A stretch of 64,000 bases of DNA from UBA2589 sp965223235 (GCA_965223235.1 CBDCVV010000012.1:1-64000), one strand, 5' to 3'. Positions 1 to 8,113 are shown, numbered from the stretch's first letter. The notes: generated from the sequence alone by a model not told the origin. Numbers and translations are program-made.

Positions 1-460
1 CCCGCGAGGGCACTGGTGTCCGCGCGCCCGGTTGGGCGGCAGCCGTAGGCACTGTCAACATGATGGATTTCGCTTGGTAGCCATTCTTCAAGTAGAACGC
101 TTCGGTCGGAGCGTCGTCCGCCGAGGCAACTGAGATGCCCGCGACCGTATCCGAGCCGAAGACGACGGCTTCAAAGTCACCCAGAAGTCGGCTTCCGATT
201 CCGTGGCGCCAGTATTTGTCGAGGACTGCGATGCTCTGGAGCACCACAGCGCCGTCAGTTTCCACGCCGCAGCAAATGCCGACCAGTACGTCATCGATGT
301 AGGCTCCCCGCAACCACTCGGGTTGAGCCTCGCGCCATGCGGTCACCTTCGCCCGGCCCATCCCGACGTAGTCCTCCTCGATCTCTAGGGCGCGTTCCAG
401 ATCCTGAAGAGGGATTGCGCGGAGCTCGATCCATCCAAGTGGTACATCGGCCAAAGGCAT
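1..460 (-). CDS. GNAT-family N-acetyltransferase (3' end outside window)
   Basis: The frame is open on the minus strand from an ATG at 460 to the window edge, about 153 residues. Motif A of the GNAT fold is clear: a beta strand LQSIAVL followed by the acyl-CoA pyrophosphate loop RHGIGS at residues 85-90, and later the motif B-like FYLKNGY at residues 122-128. The acceptor substrate cannot be told. The gene runs against the direction of the array, so it would need its own promoter. The stop codon is not in the window. Confidence 0.8.
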   Translation of the reverse strand, partial: MPLADVPLGWIELRAIPLQDLERALEIEEDYVGMGRAKVTAWREAQPEWLRGAYIDDVLVGICCGVETDGAVVLQSIAVLDKYWRHGIGSRLLGDFEAVVFGSDTVAGISVASADDAPTEAFYLKNGYQAKSIMLTVPTAAAQPGARTPVPSR

Positions 461-505
461 AACCTCGGTGCCAAGACGGAGCTACAGGGTGTCGCGACCG
501 CTCCC

Positions 506-602
506 GCCTAACAAGGACTTCTACAGTCGTGGGATGCCGTTTAGGGTGCGCTTCGCGCTTGTGAGCAGCCAGCCCACGCAGTAGAACTCCGAGTCGTTAG
601 GC
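506..602 (+). repeat. attC site 1 (type A)
   Basis: 97 bp, R'' GCCTAAC and R' GTTAGGC, L boxes TTCTAC/GTAGAA and a GCGCTTCGCGC apex. It closes the acetyltransferase cassette. Confidence 0.93.
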
Positions 603-908
603 AGCGCATTCTACGGCCCGAGGAAACGGCAGGAATCGAGGCCCTTCCTCCCCTCGCGAAGCGACAATAGTGTCGCGACGCATTGCGAGTCGCGAAGCGT
701 GGCGAAGGTCGCGGCAGATCGGTGAGTTGGAAGACCTCGGGCCCCCGGTGGTCGAATGAATCGCAAAGCGACGCGGAGTCGCGACGCAGGGCGAAGCGCG
801 AGGCGAGGCGGAGCGCAAAGCGGTGCAGCTCGCGATGCGCCACGGTCTCGCGAGGCATCGTAGATCGCGACGCACGGCAGTGGCTTCTCTTACTCGCTCC
901 GAGGCGCT
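603..908 (+). repeat. N1 repeat cassette, copy a (subtype I)
   Basis: Gene-less cassette body rich in GCGAAGCG-like repeats and TCGCGA palindromes. Its start (TTAGGCAGCGC) is the exact reverse complement of its end (GCGCTGCCTAA). The central segment matches the copies at 21012 and 21945. Long arginine-rich open frames exist on both strands but are not preserved between all copies, so I treat it as non-coding, possibly a structured RNA. Confidence 0.8.
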
Positions 909-1014
909 GCCTAACAAAGACTTCTACTGTCAGCGGTTGCCCTAGGGGCGAGTCTGGTAGCTGTTGCGGCTTGTCAGCTGCCAGGCGCTGCAGTAGAACT
1001 CCGAGACGTTAGGC
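909..1014 (+). repeat. attC site 2 (type B)
   Basis: 106 bp, R'' GCCTAAC, R' GTTAGGC; type B interior with GCGGCTTGTCAGC. It closes N1 copy a. Confidence 0.93.
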
Positions 1015-1319
1015 AGCGCATTCTACGGCCCGAGGAAACGGCAGGGATCGAGTCCCTTCCTCCCCTCGCGAAGCGAAACAGTGTCGCGACGCATTGCGAA
1101 GCGCGAAGCGTGGCGAAGGTCGCGGAGGATGGGTGTGTGGCCACGCTTCGGGGCCACGCTTGTTCAAAAGGCGCAATGCGTCGCGGAGTCGCGATGCGCG
1201 GCGAAGCGCGAGGCGAGGCGGAGCGCAAAGCGTCGATGGGTCGCGATGCACCGTGGCCTCGCGAGGCATCGTAGATCGCGACGCGCGGCCATGGCTCCTC
1301 GTGCTTCTTCCGAGGCGCT
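1015..1319 (+). repeat. N1 repeat cassette, copy b (subtype II)
   Basis: Second N1 copy, directly following the first. The outer parts are nearly identical to copy a, but the centre contains the subtype II segment (CCACGCTTCGGGGCCACGC) shared with the copies at 14827, 24920 and 30301. No conserved reading frame. Confidence 0.8.
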
Positions 1320-1425
1320 GCCTAACATGGAGTTCTACAGTCAGCGGATGCCTAAGCGGCGAGTCGGGTAGCAGTTGCGGCTTGTCAGCTGCCAGGCGCT
1401 GCAGTAGAACTCCGAGACGTTAGGT
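1320..1425 (+). repeat. attC site 3 (type B)
   Basis: 106 bp, R'' GCCTAAC, R' GTTAGGT. It closes N1 copy b. The following cassette starts with GTTAGGTGGCCCC, for which no matching end is found downstream. Confidence 0.92.
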
Positions 1426-1448
1426 GGCCCCACTAGTGAACCAGAACG

Positions 1449-2132
1449 GTGACACTCCGAGAACTGTTCGAGGGCGCGGATCAGCGTTGGGCGGCGGCCG
1501 TGATCGTCTTTGTTCTGGCCCTCATGTCGCCGGCTCTATTGGCGCCGGGTGCCGTTCTCGGGATGCTCATTCTTGGCGTGGGTATCGTGGAGGGCTTTGG
1601 CTGGCGCCGCGAATACTCGGAACTGTGCGGTGGCACCGGCCGATCCGCCTTCTCCGCGATCCCGTCCCGGACCACTGGGCTCAGTGCGTCCGAGACAACG
1701 TGCCGCTTTCCCGCGACCTCTCCCCAGACGACTTCGAACGGCTTCTCAAGCTGGTCCAGGTGTTCCTCAAGAAGAAGCGATTCGAGGCAGCCGGTGGCCT
1801 CGATCTAACTGAGGAGATGTGCCTCACTGTATCGGCACAGGCATGTATGCTGCTTGTATGGCGGGATACCGGGCTTTTCCCGGGGCTTAGGACGATCCTC
1901 CTCTACCCGCATGCCGTGATTCCAAAGAGAGTAGGGCGCGCATTCTCACACGGTGGCGTCGAAAGCGAGGAGCACGATCGCGCCCTTCTGGGCGAGTCCT
2001 GGACTTCTGGCGTAGTTATCCTGTCCTGGGACAGCGCACAGCACGGTGCGTTCGATCCGAGGGATGGTAAGAACGTGATCCTCCATGAGTTCGCCCATCA
2101 GCTTGATCAAGAGTCAGGCGCGGCGGATGGAG
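1449..2132 (+). pseudogene. MtfA-like zinc peptidase (M90 family), frameshifted and truncated by IS3
   Basis: From a GTG at 1449 one frame gives a hydrophobic membrane stretch of about 30 residues ending around GFGWRREYSE. The peptidase domain then continues in another frame from about 1620 (DPVPDHW, VRDNVPL, VQVFLKKKRFE), suggesting a one-base indel between 1610 and 1670. The zinc-binding motif HEFAHQLD is present near 2085-2110. The coding sequence stops at the left IS3 end at 2133, losing the C-terminal part that in MtfA carries the third zinc ligand region. Family members are cytosolic or membrane-tethered zinc peptidases. This copy should be inactive. Confidence 0.75.
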
Positions 2133-2249
2133 TGGAGCTGTCCCGTTTCGGTGGACGGGTAAGGACTTGAGTTTGTAGCTGTATTTCATGGCCTTGGAGG
2201 GCCACGTCTGCCGCGGTAGCGGGCGATGGGGCGACGAGGGTAGAGGGCA

Positions 2250-3116
2250 TCACGCGGCCTCGGCCCGAGCGGCGTCGCGATGGCGGCGCTCGAAGTTGAC
2301 GGGCGAGATCTGGCCGATCGAGGAGTGACGGCGACGCGGGTTGTAGAAGCCCTCGATGTAGTCGAAGACGGCCATCTTGGCTTCGGCCTGCGTGACGAAG
2401 CGCTGCCGGTCGAGCAGCTCGCACTCGAGGGAGGCGAAGAAGCTCTCGGCCATCGCGTTGTCGTAGGCGTCACCGACCGAGCCCATCGAGGGGCGCACTC
2501 CGACCTCCTTGCAGCGCAGCCCGAACGCAATGGACGTGTATTGCGTGCCCTGATCGGAGTGGAATACGACACCCTCCGGCCTGCGCTGATAGACGGCCAT
2601 GTTCATGGCGTCGAGCACGAGCTCGGTCCTCAGGTGCGTTGCCATGGCCCAGCCGACGATCCGGCGGCTCCAGGCATCGAGTACCACGGCCAGATACAAG
2701 AACCCGGCCCACGTCGGGATGTATGTGATATCAGAGACCCAGAGCTGATCGGGCCCATCGGCCGTGAAGTCGCGCTCGACCAGATCGGCTGCAGGACGTG
2801 CATCGGCACTGCGCTTCGTCGTCTTCGGGCCTTTGCTTCGTCGGCTCACGCCCCAGATGCCTTCCTGACGCATCAGCCGGCCCACGCGCTTCTCACCCAC
2901 CTGCTCGCCTTCTTCCTTCAACTCGGCGAAGATCCGCGGCCGACCATACACCTGGCGGTTATCGTCGTGGATCGTCGTGATCTTGCCGACGAGTTCCGCA
3001 TCGCGCCGTGCACGGGCCGAGGGCGGACGGTCGAGCCAGGCGTAGTAGCCGCTGGGGGAGAGGCCCAGCACACGGCACATGACGCGGATCGGGAACTCGG
3101 CCTGATGCGCCCTCAC
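2250..3116 (-). CDS. IS3-family transposase OrfB (DDE integrase core)
   Basis: 288 residues from a GTG that overlaps the end of orfA. N-terminal HTH_21-like region (RVMCRVLGLSPSGYYAW), then an rve integrase core with the DDE acidic residues in the contexts WVSDITY, FHSDQGTQYTS and AMAESFFASLE. The frame is open upstream of the GTG back to the A7 run in orfA, so the active transposase is probably an OrfAB fusion made by -1 frameshifting. The frame appears intact and the element may still be active. Confidence 0.93.
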   Translation of the reverse strand: MRAHQAEFPIRVMCRVLGLSPSGYYAWLDRPPSARARRDAELVGKITTIHDDNRQVYGRPRIFAELKEEGEQVGEKRVGRLMRQEGIWGVSRRSKGPKTTKRSADARPAADLVERDFTADGPDQLWVSDITYIPTWAGFLYLAVVLDAWSRRIVGWAMATHLRTELVLDAMNMAVYQRRPEGVVFHSDQGTQYTSIAFGLRCKEVGVRPSMGSVGDAYDNAMAESFFASLECELLDRQRFVTQAEAKMAVFDYIEGFYNPRRRHSSIGQISPVNFERRHRDAARAEAA

Positions 3117-3427
3117 GAACTCGAACCCCGATCTGGGATCGAGTTGCTCTCCCGAGCGAACCAGGCCGCGGCTTTTTTTAGGATCTCCTGCTCCATGCGA
3201 AGACGCTTGTTCTCTCTGCGCAGCCTTCGCAGTTCCTCTCGCTCCTCCGTCGTCAGACCGTCGCTGCGGACCCCCGCATCGCGGTCCGCCTGCTTGACCC
3301 AGTTGTAGATCGTCTGAGCTGTCGGCTCGAACTCCCGACTCAGCTCCTCAGGTGTCCGGCCCGATCGGACCAACTCCACCATCTGCTCCCGAAACTCCGG
3401 CGCGTACGGCCGTCTCGTTCTCGGCAT
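3113..3427 (-). CDS. IS3-family transposase OrfA (HTH_8)
   Basis: 104 residues. It begins RTRRPYAPEFREQMVELVR and contains a transposase_8 helix-turn-helix (AQTIYNWVKQADRD), followed by a leucine-zipper-like coiled coil (LRRLRRENKRLRMEQEILKKA), as in OrfA proteins. It binds the IS ends and supplies the N-terminus of the OrfAB fusion. It overlaps orfB by 4 bases. Confidence 0.92.
   Translation of the reverse strand: MPRTRRPYAPEFREQMVELVRSGRTPEELSREFEPTAQTIYNWVKQADRDAGVRSDGLTTEEREELRRLRRENKRLRMEQEILKKAAAWFARESNSIPDRGSSS
3173..3179 (-). promoter_or_regulatory. A7 slippery run for -1 ribosomal frameshift in IS3
   Basis: On the minus strand seven A residues lie in the codons following EILKK of orfA. 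The orfB frame is open from here to the OrfB start, the usual layout for OrfAB production in IS3 elements. Confidence 0.7.
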
Positions 3428-3489
3428 CGTGAACTCCTTTCTCTCTCAAGAGATCAGGTGTCCACCAAACCGGGTCAACTCCAGTCCTG

Positions 3490-3501
3490 AGATTCGTTAG
3501 C
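3490..3501 (+). repeat. Possible attC right-end remnant next to IS3
   Basis: GAGATTCGTTAGCG resembles the GAGTCGTTAG end of intact sites. If real, it is what remains of the site that separated the peptidase cassette from the next one, the rest having been lost with the IS3 insertion. Confidence 0.4.
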
Positions 3502-3510
3502 GTCGGACTC

Positions 3511-3747
3511 TTGGCTTCGGCGGTGTCCTACCTGGTCAACGGTAGTCTCGCGTGGGGGCATCGCTCAGAGCGGGGTTGCCGCGAGTTAAAAGTCCGATGG
3601 TTGGGGGGTGTGATCCCCCGCATCGGCGACCCAGAACTTCATTACACGGCGAAGGGTCGGACCCACCTTCGCCTCATGTTGATCAGCTGGGTGTTATTCG
3701 TCGTTCTGGGGGCGTTCCTCGCCTTGGCGCTACCTAGCGTCATGTAG
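3511..3747 (+). CDS. Small hypothetical membrane protein
   Basis: 78 residues from a TTG. A soluble N-terminal part is followed by one clear C-terminal transmembrane helix (LISWVLFVVLGAFLALALP). No family recognised. It is the only frame in this cassette, which ends at attC site 4. The start is uncertain because the cassette's 5' boundary was disturbed by IS3. Confidence 0.5.
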   Translation: MASAVSYLVNGSLAWGHRSERGCRELKVRWLGGVIPRIGDPELHYTAKGRTHLRLMLISWVLFVVLGAFLALALPSVM

Positions 3748-3761
3748 CCCCCGGGGCCGCA

Positions 3762-3867
3762 CTCTAACATGGACTTCTACAGTCAGCGGTTGCCTGAGAG
3801 GTTAGTCAGGTAGCTCTTGCGGCTTGTCAGTTCCCAGGCGCTGCAGTAGAACTCCGAACCGTTAGAC
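3762..3867 (+). repeat. attC site 4 (type B)
   Basis: 106 bp, R'' CTCTAAC, R' GTTAGAC. Confidence 0.92.
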
Positions 3868-3897
3868 CACCCCACTTCCGGACGGGCTCAATAGCCG

Positions 3898-4692
3898 ATG
3901 AAAGCTCGAGGAATCGTAGTTGCAATAGTGGTTGTCAGTCAGTTCGGTTGTGTCCCGGATGTCGATGACTTCGCGGCCTCGGTGGTCCCTGATTCGGAGA
4001 TCTCGGTGGCCTTTGAAGCGATGCGTCTGACACAGGTCGGCGACTATGACGCGGTGCGCGAGTCCTTCCACTCGTCGGTCACGCCGGAACAAGTCGGAGA
4101 CGACGACCTCTGGAACCAGTTGGTGGAGATGCTCGAAGGCGTGGATCTCAACGAACTCAAGATGATCGCCGTGAACGTATCGACGACCCCACAAGGCCGG
4201 ATGACGGTGATAGGGTACGAGGGCGAGGGCGCGCGTGGATGGATCCAACCTACGGTTCGCGTGCGAGACGGCGATCTCTACGGCCTGAACATTGTGCCGA
4301 TGGAGGGTTCTCTAATCGAGGCCAATTCCTTTCGCTTCTCCGACATTGGCGTTTCTCATCTCATCCTTCTGCTCTACGGGCTCGCCACTATCGGTCTCGC
4401 TGCGTTCGCCAGCTACCGCGTTCTCGGTTCAGCGATTCCGAGGAGGCGGTTATGGGCGGTCCTACCTTTCGTCATGGTGGGCCGGGCCTCGCTGGTCTGG
4501 CCGACCGGAGCACTCGGCCTGCAGCTCCTCAGAGTTCAGCTTCCTCCGGTGACAGTGCTGAAGGCTGGGCCAGCCGCTCCTTGGATCTTGGGTTTCGGGA
4601 TCCCCATCTTCGCCGTGATAGCCCTCCGGAAAGTTGCGAAACACGAAGCGGAGAAGGAGACGGAGGGTGAGCCAGCCGAGGGGGTGGTCTAA
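3898..4692 (+). CDS. Lipoprotein with C-terminal membrane segments
   Basis: 264 residues. A short signal peptide with lipobox SQFGC places Cys18 as the lipidated residue. An exported domain of about 130 residues follows, rich in aspartate and glutamate (AMRLTQVGDYDAVRESF), resembling DUF3887-type domains only loosely. The last third holds about three hydrophobic segments (SHLILLLYGLATIGLAAFA, LWAVLPFVMVGR, APWILGFGIPIFAVIAL). The stop codon TAA lies inside the R'' box of attC site 5. Function unknown. Confidence 0.75.
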   Translation: MKARGIVVAIVVVSQFGCVPDVDDFAASVVPDSEISVAFEAMRLTQVGDYDAVRESFHSSVTPEQVGDDDLWNQLVEMLEGVDLNELKMIAVNVSTTPQGRMTVIGYEGEGARGWIQPTVRVRDGDLYGLNIVPMEGSLIEANSFRFSDIGVSHLILLLYGLATIGLAAFASYRVLGSAIPRRRLWAVLPFVMVGRASLVWPTGALGLQLLRVQLPPVTVLKAGPAAPWILGFGIPIFAVIALRKVAKHEAEKETEGEPAEGVV

Positions 4693-4792
4693 CAAGGACT
4701 TCTACAGTCAGCGGTTGCCTCAGGGGTTCGTCCGGTAGCTCCGGCGGCTTGTCAGCTACCAGGCGCTGCAGTAGAACTCCGAATCGTTAGGG
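4687..4792 (+). repeat. attC site 5 (type B)
   Basis: 106 bp, R'' GTCTAAC, R' GTTAGGG. The upstream cassette's ends match: GTTAGACCACCCC at its start and GGGGTGGTCTAAC at its end. Confidence 0.92.
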
Positions 4793-4823
4793 CGCTGGGC
4801 AAGAGAACAAGCTCGTAAGAACT

Positions 4824-5288
4824 GTGGCGCACGCTGAATCGATCGAGTTGCAAGAATGCGGCGATGCGGATGGCGAGTTCATCCGAAGTCTCACGCGCGA
4901 GAATTTCTTCGAAGTCATGTCCCGCACGGTGGGGTGGGACGAGCATCGTCATCTCAGTGAGCCGGTCGATCCGGCCTCATACCAGTTGGTCTACCGCGGG
5001 ACCGAGCGTATCGGCTTTCTCCGCGAAAGACTCGAGAAGGACTGCCTTTACCTGGTGACGATCCAACTCCTTTCACATGAGAGAGGCAATGGCGTCGGCA
5101 CCTATCTCTTGAGCCTCGTTGAGGAGCACGCGCGCGGCGCAGAGAAAGCGTGCGTCCGGTTGCGCGTCTTCCGGGAGAATCGGGCCTCAGCGTTGTATAG
5201 GAGACTCGGTTACACGGTTGTCGCCTCGGACGACCATTCTCTCTTGATGGAGAAGGCGGTGGATCGACCTACGTCGTCAGCGCCCTAA
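4824..5288 (+). CDS. GNAT-family N-acetyltransferase
   Basis: 154 residues from a GTG. The acetyl-CoA loop is RGNGVG at residues 87-92, preceded by the beta-4 strand YLVTIQLL and followed by YLLSLVEEHA. The ALYRRLGY motif at residues 123-130 is the usual GNAT C-terminal signature. Substrate unknown. The stop TAA lies in the R'' box of attC site 6. Confidence 0.88.
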   Translation: MAHAESIELQECGDADGEFIRSLTRENFFEVMSRTVGWDEHRHLSEPVDPASYQLVYRGTERIGFLRERLEKDCLYLVTIQLLSHERGNGVGTYLLSLVEEHARGAEKACVRLRVFRENRASALYRRLGYTVVASDDHSLLMEKAVDRPTSSAP

Positions 5289-5379
5289 CAAAGACTTCTA
5301 CAGTCGTGGGTTGCCGTTTAGGGTGCGCTTCGCGCTTGTGAGCAGGCAGCCCACGCAGTAGAACTCCGAGTCGTTATAC
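5283..5379 (+). repeat. attC site 6 (type A)
   Basis: 97 bp, R'' CCCTAAC, R' GTTATAC. The GNAT cassette ends pair: GTTAGGGCGCTG with CAGCGCCCTAAC. Confidence 0.92.
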
Positions 5380-5626
5380 AGCGCTGGCCGAGGTCTGCGA
5401 TCGCAGGGTAGGGGGAGTGACCCCGCCGCCCCCCAAGAGATGGCCCGGCAAGGTTCGTCGGCACGCGCCGTCGTGGTCCCGGCTCGCCGCGCGAAGGTGG
5501 TCGAGGCTCGGCTTGGTTCTGTGGAGCGCGGCGCGCTGGTCAGGTCTGTCGGGGCGCGCCTCCTAGGGGTCGGCAGGGTGCGAGGGGTCCGGCGTTTGGA
5601 ATCCTCAGGGTATGTCGGCGAGCGCT
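5380..5626 (+). repeat. N2 repeat cassette, copy 1
   Basis: About 247 bp without a convincing gene, nearly identical to the copy at 23079 and more divergent from that at 10757. It contains CTGCGATCGCAG, a GGGAGTGACCCC-type short hairpin and several G-rich tracts. A 78-codon open frame from 5440 is shared with copy 3 but broken in copy 2 and runs into the attC, so it is probably spurious. Confidence 0.75.
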
Positions 5627-5806
5627 GTATAACAGAGACTTCTACTGTCGGCGTTACCGTCTGGGCGGTCTTCTAGACGGAGTGGCCGGATGTACAGCGC
5701 TCGACGGAGCTCGCTTCGGTGCGAGTAGGCGTCTTAGTAACGTGGACGTGAGGTCTGCGCCTTGCCTACCTGCCAGGTGCCGCAGTAGAACTCCAATCCG
5801 TTAGAT
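5627..5806 (+). repeat. attC site 7 (type C, 180 bp)
   Basis: R'' GTATAAC, R' GTTAGAT, same L boxes but an interior about 75 bp longer than the other types, including a GAGCTCGCTTCGGTGCGAG hairpin. This long site occurs only behind N2 cassettes. Confidence 0.88.
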
Positions 5807-5824
5807 GGACTCGCCTGGGATGGG

Positions 5825-6616
5825 GTGACCGTGGTCGAAGAAGTGCGCCTTGGGGGTGGGGGTCGCAATGAGGTGTGGCTGCGCGGCGGAGTGGTGCATC
5901 GTGAGACCGGAGCGTGGGCCGGAGCGGTTCACGCCTTCTTGCGACACCTCGCTTCAGAGGGGTTCACGGGGGCCCCTCGCGTTGTTGGTTCCGGGTTCGA
6001 TGAGGAGGGTCGCGAGACCCTCAGCTACATTGAGGGCGAGTTCGTCCACCCGCGCACCTGGAGCGAGTCTTCACTGCCTCTATTGGGCGGGTTGGTGCGT
6101 GACCTACATCGCGCGGCTTCAACGTTCGAGGCGCCGAGCGAGGCCGTCTGGTTTCCTTGGCATGGCCGCAGTCTAGGTGACCCGTCCGCCGGGTTCGGCC
6201 ACTGCGACCTGGGGCCTTGGAACATCGTCGCGAGAGACGGTCAGCCTCAGGCACTGATCGATTGGGAAGCCGCCGGCCCGGTCGACCTGCTCTACGACCT
6301 GGCTCAGGCTTGTTGGTTGAATGCGCAGCTCCACGCCGACGATGTGGCCGAACGACAGGGACTTCCCCCGCTGGAGGTTCGGGCGAAGCACGTTCGCCGC
6401 ATTCTCGATGGCTACGAACTTCCACGGCGTGCCCGCGTCGGGTTCGTGGACAAGATGATCGAGTTTGCGGTGCACGACGCGGCCGCCGAGGCGGATGAGG
6501 CGGGAGTCACGCCGGATACAAGGGAGTCCGGCCCACTGTGGGCGGTCGTTTGGAGGGTTCGTAGCGCCGCTTGGATGCTGAAGCACCGGGCCGTGCTGGA
6601 GTCCATGATCGTGTAG
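5825..6616 (+). CDS. APH-family phosphotransferase
   Basis: 263 residues from a GTG. The kinase-like fold is shown by the Brenner motif HCDLGPWN at residues 126-133 (catalytic Asp128, Asn133) and IDWE at residues 145-148 (metal-binding Asp146). An N-terminal lobe with conserved glycines precedes them. The family phosphorylates aminoglycosides, homoserine, choline and other small hydroxyl compounds; the substrate here cannot be assigned. It is the sole gene of its cassette, a position typical of integron-borne modification enzymes, but a resistance role is not shown. Confidence 0.85.
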   Translation: MTVVEEVRLGGGGRNEVWLRGGVVHRETGAWAGAVHAFLRHLASEGFTGAPRVVGSGFDEEGRETLSYIEGEFVHPRTWSESSLPLLGGLVRDLHRAASTFEAPSEAVWFPWHGRSLGDPSAGFGHCDLGPWNIVARDGQPQALIDWEAAGPVDLLYDLAQACWLNAQLHADDVAERQGLPPLEVRAKHVRRILDGYELPRRARVGFVDKMIEFAVHDAAAEADEAGVTPDTRESGPLWAVVWRVRSAAWMLKHRAVLESMIV

Positions 6617-6639
6617 GCGATATGTGAGCGCGCGAGTCC

Positions 6640-6736
6640 ATCTAACAAGGACTTCTACAGTCGTGGGTTGCCGTCTATGAAGCGCTTCGCGCTTGTGAGC
6701 AACCAGCCCACGCAGTAGAACTCCGAGTCGTTAGAG
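6640..6736 (+). repeat. attC site 8 (type A)
   Basis: 97 bp, R'' ATCTAAC, R' GTTAGAG. Cassette ends pair as GTTAGATGGACTCG with CGAGTCCATCTAAC. Confidence 0.92.
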
Positions 6737-6778
6737 AGCGCCCGTCAGGCTCCCCGGAACTTGCTCACTTCAGGCATC

Positions 6779-6795
6779 GTAGTACATTGTACTAC
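6779..6795 (+). promoter_or_regulatory. Palindromic operator directly before the antitoxin start
   Basis: GTAGTACATTGTACTAC is a perfect 8+8 inverted repeat around one central base and ends one base before the ATG at 6796. Such sites are typical binding sites for the antitoxin's own ribbon-helix-helix domain, so autoregulation by blocking transcription or initiation is likely. There is no room for a normal Shine-Dalgarno outside it. Confidence 0.7.
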
Positions 6796-7017
6796 ATGAA
6801 GACTGCGGCCGTTACGATTCGACTCGACCCGAGCTTGGAAGAGCTGTTGGACGAGGTTTGCCGGGAGACCGGGCAATCTCGCAGCGAGGTCGTGCGCGAG
6901 GCGCTGAGACGTCAGCTGACGCTGCGCTTGTTCGAAGAGGCGCGGCGCAAAGTCATCCCCTTCGCTGAGGCGCAGGGTGTCTATACCGACGAGGACGTCT
7001 TCAAGCTCATGTCGTGA
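6796..7017 (+). CDS. Ribbon-helix-helix (CopG-like) antitoxin
   Basis: 73 residues. The RHH fold is visible: beta strand AVTIRLD, helix EELLDEVCRETG and helix SRSEVVREALRRQL. The C-terminal tail would wrap the toxin. I start it at the ATG abutting the palindrome; an upstream TTG would lie within the palindrome. The stop overlaps the toxin start (ATGTCGTGA), so the two are translationally coupled. Confidence 0.85.
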   Translation: MKTAAVTIRLDPSLEELLDEVCRETGQSRSEVVREALRRQLTLRLFEEARRKVIPFAEAQGVYTDEDVFKLMS

Positions 7018-7424
7018 TCCGAGTCTGTCTGGACTCGAACGTTCTGGTCGCGGCGTTCGCAGCACGTGGCCTCTGCTCGGACCTGCTGTCGCATGTACTC
7101 AGCGAGCAGCACCTCGTCGTTCCGGAGGTCGTGCGAGAGGAGACGCTTCGGGTTCTCACCAAGAAACTCAAGCTATCCCCAGAAGCGCTTGACGCGGTGG
7201 TCGCAGTCCTCGACCGATGTGAGGCTGCTGCCCGCACAGATGAGGCAAGCCCGGTATCCGTCCGAGATCCGGACGACGAGCGAGTCTTGGCCGACAGCGT
7301 GGCCGCGGGTGTCCAGGTCCTGGTTACAGGGGACAAGGATCTCCTGGTAGTGGCAGAGATGTCACCGATCCCCATTCTGTCGCCTCGAGCGTTCATGATG
7401 CTGACTCGCGGGGGCGCACTCTAA
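7014..7424 (+). CDS. PIN-domain ribonuclease toxin
   Basis: 136 residues from a GTG overlapping the antitoxin stop. PIN-domain acidic residues are visible: Asp7 in CLDSNVLV, Glu42/43 in VREETLRVL, Asp94 in VLADS and Asp107 in TGDKDLL. These coordinate metal for RNA cleavage in VapC-type toxins. The arrangement antitoxin-toxin in one cassette is the stabilising module commonly found in chromosomal integrons. The stop TAA is inside the R'' of attC site 9. Confidence 0.88.
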   Translation: MIRVCLDSNVLVAAFAARGLCSDLLSHVLSEQHLVVPEVVREETLRVLTKKLKLSPEALDAVVAVLDRCEAAARTDEASPVSVRDPDDERVLADSVAAGVQVLVTGDKDLLVVAEMSPIPILSPRAFMMLTRGGAL

Positions 7425-7525
7425 CAAGGACTTCTACTGTCAGCGGTTGCCTTAGCGGGGGAGTCCGGTACCTCTTGCGGCTTGTCAGCAACCAGGCGCT
7501 GCAGTAGAACTCCGAGTCGTTAGAG
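7419..7525 (+). repeat. attC site 9 (type B)
   Basis: 107 bp, R'' CTCTAAC, R' GTTAGAG. Confidence 0.92.
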
Positions 7526-7552
7526 AGTGACTGGCGAACCGGACGGATAGCG

Positions 7553-8098
7553 GTGCAAACAGACCACCCCCCACCCGGGCCCATGGGTCTAGACATGGCC
7601 ACGATGAAGGAGGCCGTGGCGCCACTCCTCCTAGGGGAGTGTGAGTCGGTGGAAGTCCCGCTCGAGGGGATGAATCCGATGCTGATCCGGCGTCATCGGC
7701 TCGAGAAGGACACTCTGGTGATGTCGGGAAGTGAGGACGGAATCCAGTTCGCCGCCACGATTTTCCCCGGCGGACCTAGGCGACCGGGCGCCTACCCGGG
7801 CTTCATCCCGTTCTTTCCCAACGCATGGACCTGTCTCGTGGAAATCATGGGAACCGGTGCTGAGTGGACTTTCGCGGTCTTCTGGTCCGATATCGGCGCG
7901 GAGGAGCGAGAGATCCTCTTACAGAACCTCACCTCCAGCAGATGGGAGCCACTGGTTCCTGTGCCGGTCGAATTGTCGTCGGAGATTGGAGAGCAGGTGG
8001 CGTTCATGCGTGCCCGCGAGGTACGCGTGGTGACAATTGCCGGCCCTACGAACGATCGCACGCTGTGGTTGCTACACGTAGAACTCGAGCAACAGTGA
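7553..8098 (+). CDS. Hypothetical cytosolic protein
   Basis: 181 residues from a GTG; an ATG at 7582 is an alternative. No signal peptide or membrane segment. An acidic, mixed alpha/beta composition (MLIRRHRLEKDTLVMSG, EWTFAVFWSDIGAEEREILL) matches no family I know. It is the only gene in its cassette. Confidence 0.65.
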   Translation: MQTDHPPPGPMGLDMATMKEAVAPLLLGECESVEVPLEGMNPMLIRRHRLEKDTLVMSGSEDGIQFAATIFPGGPRRPGAYPGFIPFFPNAWTCLVEIMGTGAEWTFAVFWSDIGAEEREILLQNLTSSRWEPLVPVPVELSSEIGEQVAFMRAREVRVVTIAGPTNDRTLWLLHVELEQQ

Positions 8099-8113
8099 AC
8101 GGGCTGTGTCACT

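Larger units (their letters stand above)
2133..3483 (-). mobile_element. IS3-family insertion sequence
   Basis: About 1351 bp, bounded by imperfect inverted repeats: the left end begins TGGAGCTGTCCCGTTTCGG, and the right end reads TGGAGTTGACCCGGTTTGG on the minus strand. It carries overlapping orfA and orfB on the minus strand with an A7 slippery run. I see no clear target-site duplication (left flank GAG, right flank GTC), which fits loss of neighbouring DNA after insertion. Confidence 0.88.

Noticed and set aside
541..1423. Long arginine-rich open frames in N1 cassettes on both strands
   Set aside because: They run into attC DNA, lack ribosome-binding sites, and different frames stay open in different copies because indels shift them. 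A minus-strand frame beginning PRETVVHRELHRFALRLASR is shared by about five copies but broken in the others.
5440..5676. 78-codon frame in N2 copies 1 and 3
   Set aside because: Disrupted in copy 2, extends into attC, and has low-complexity composition.
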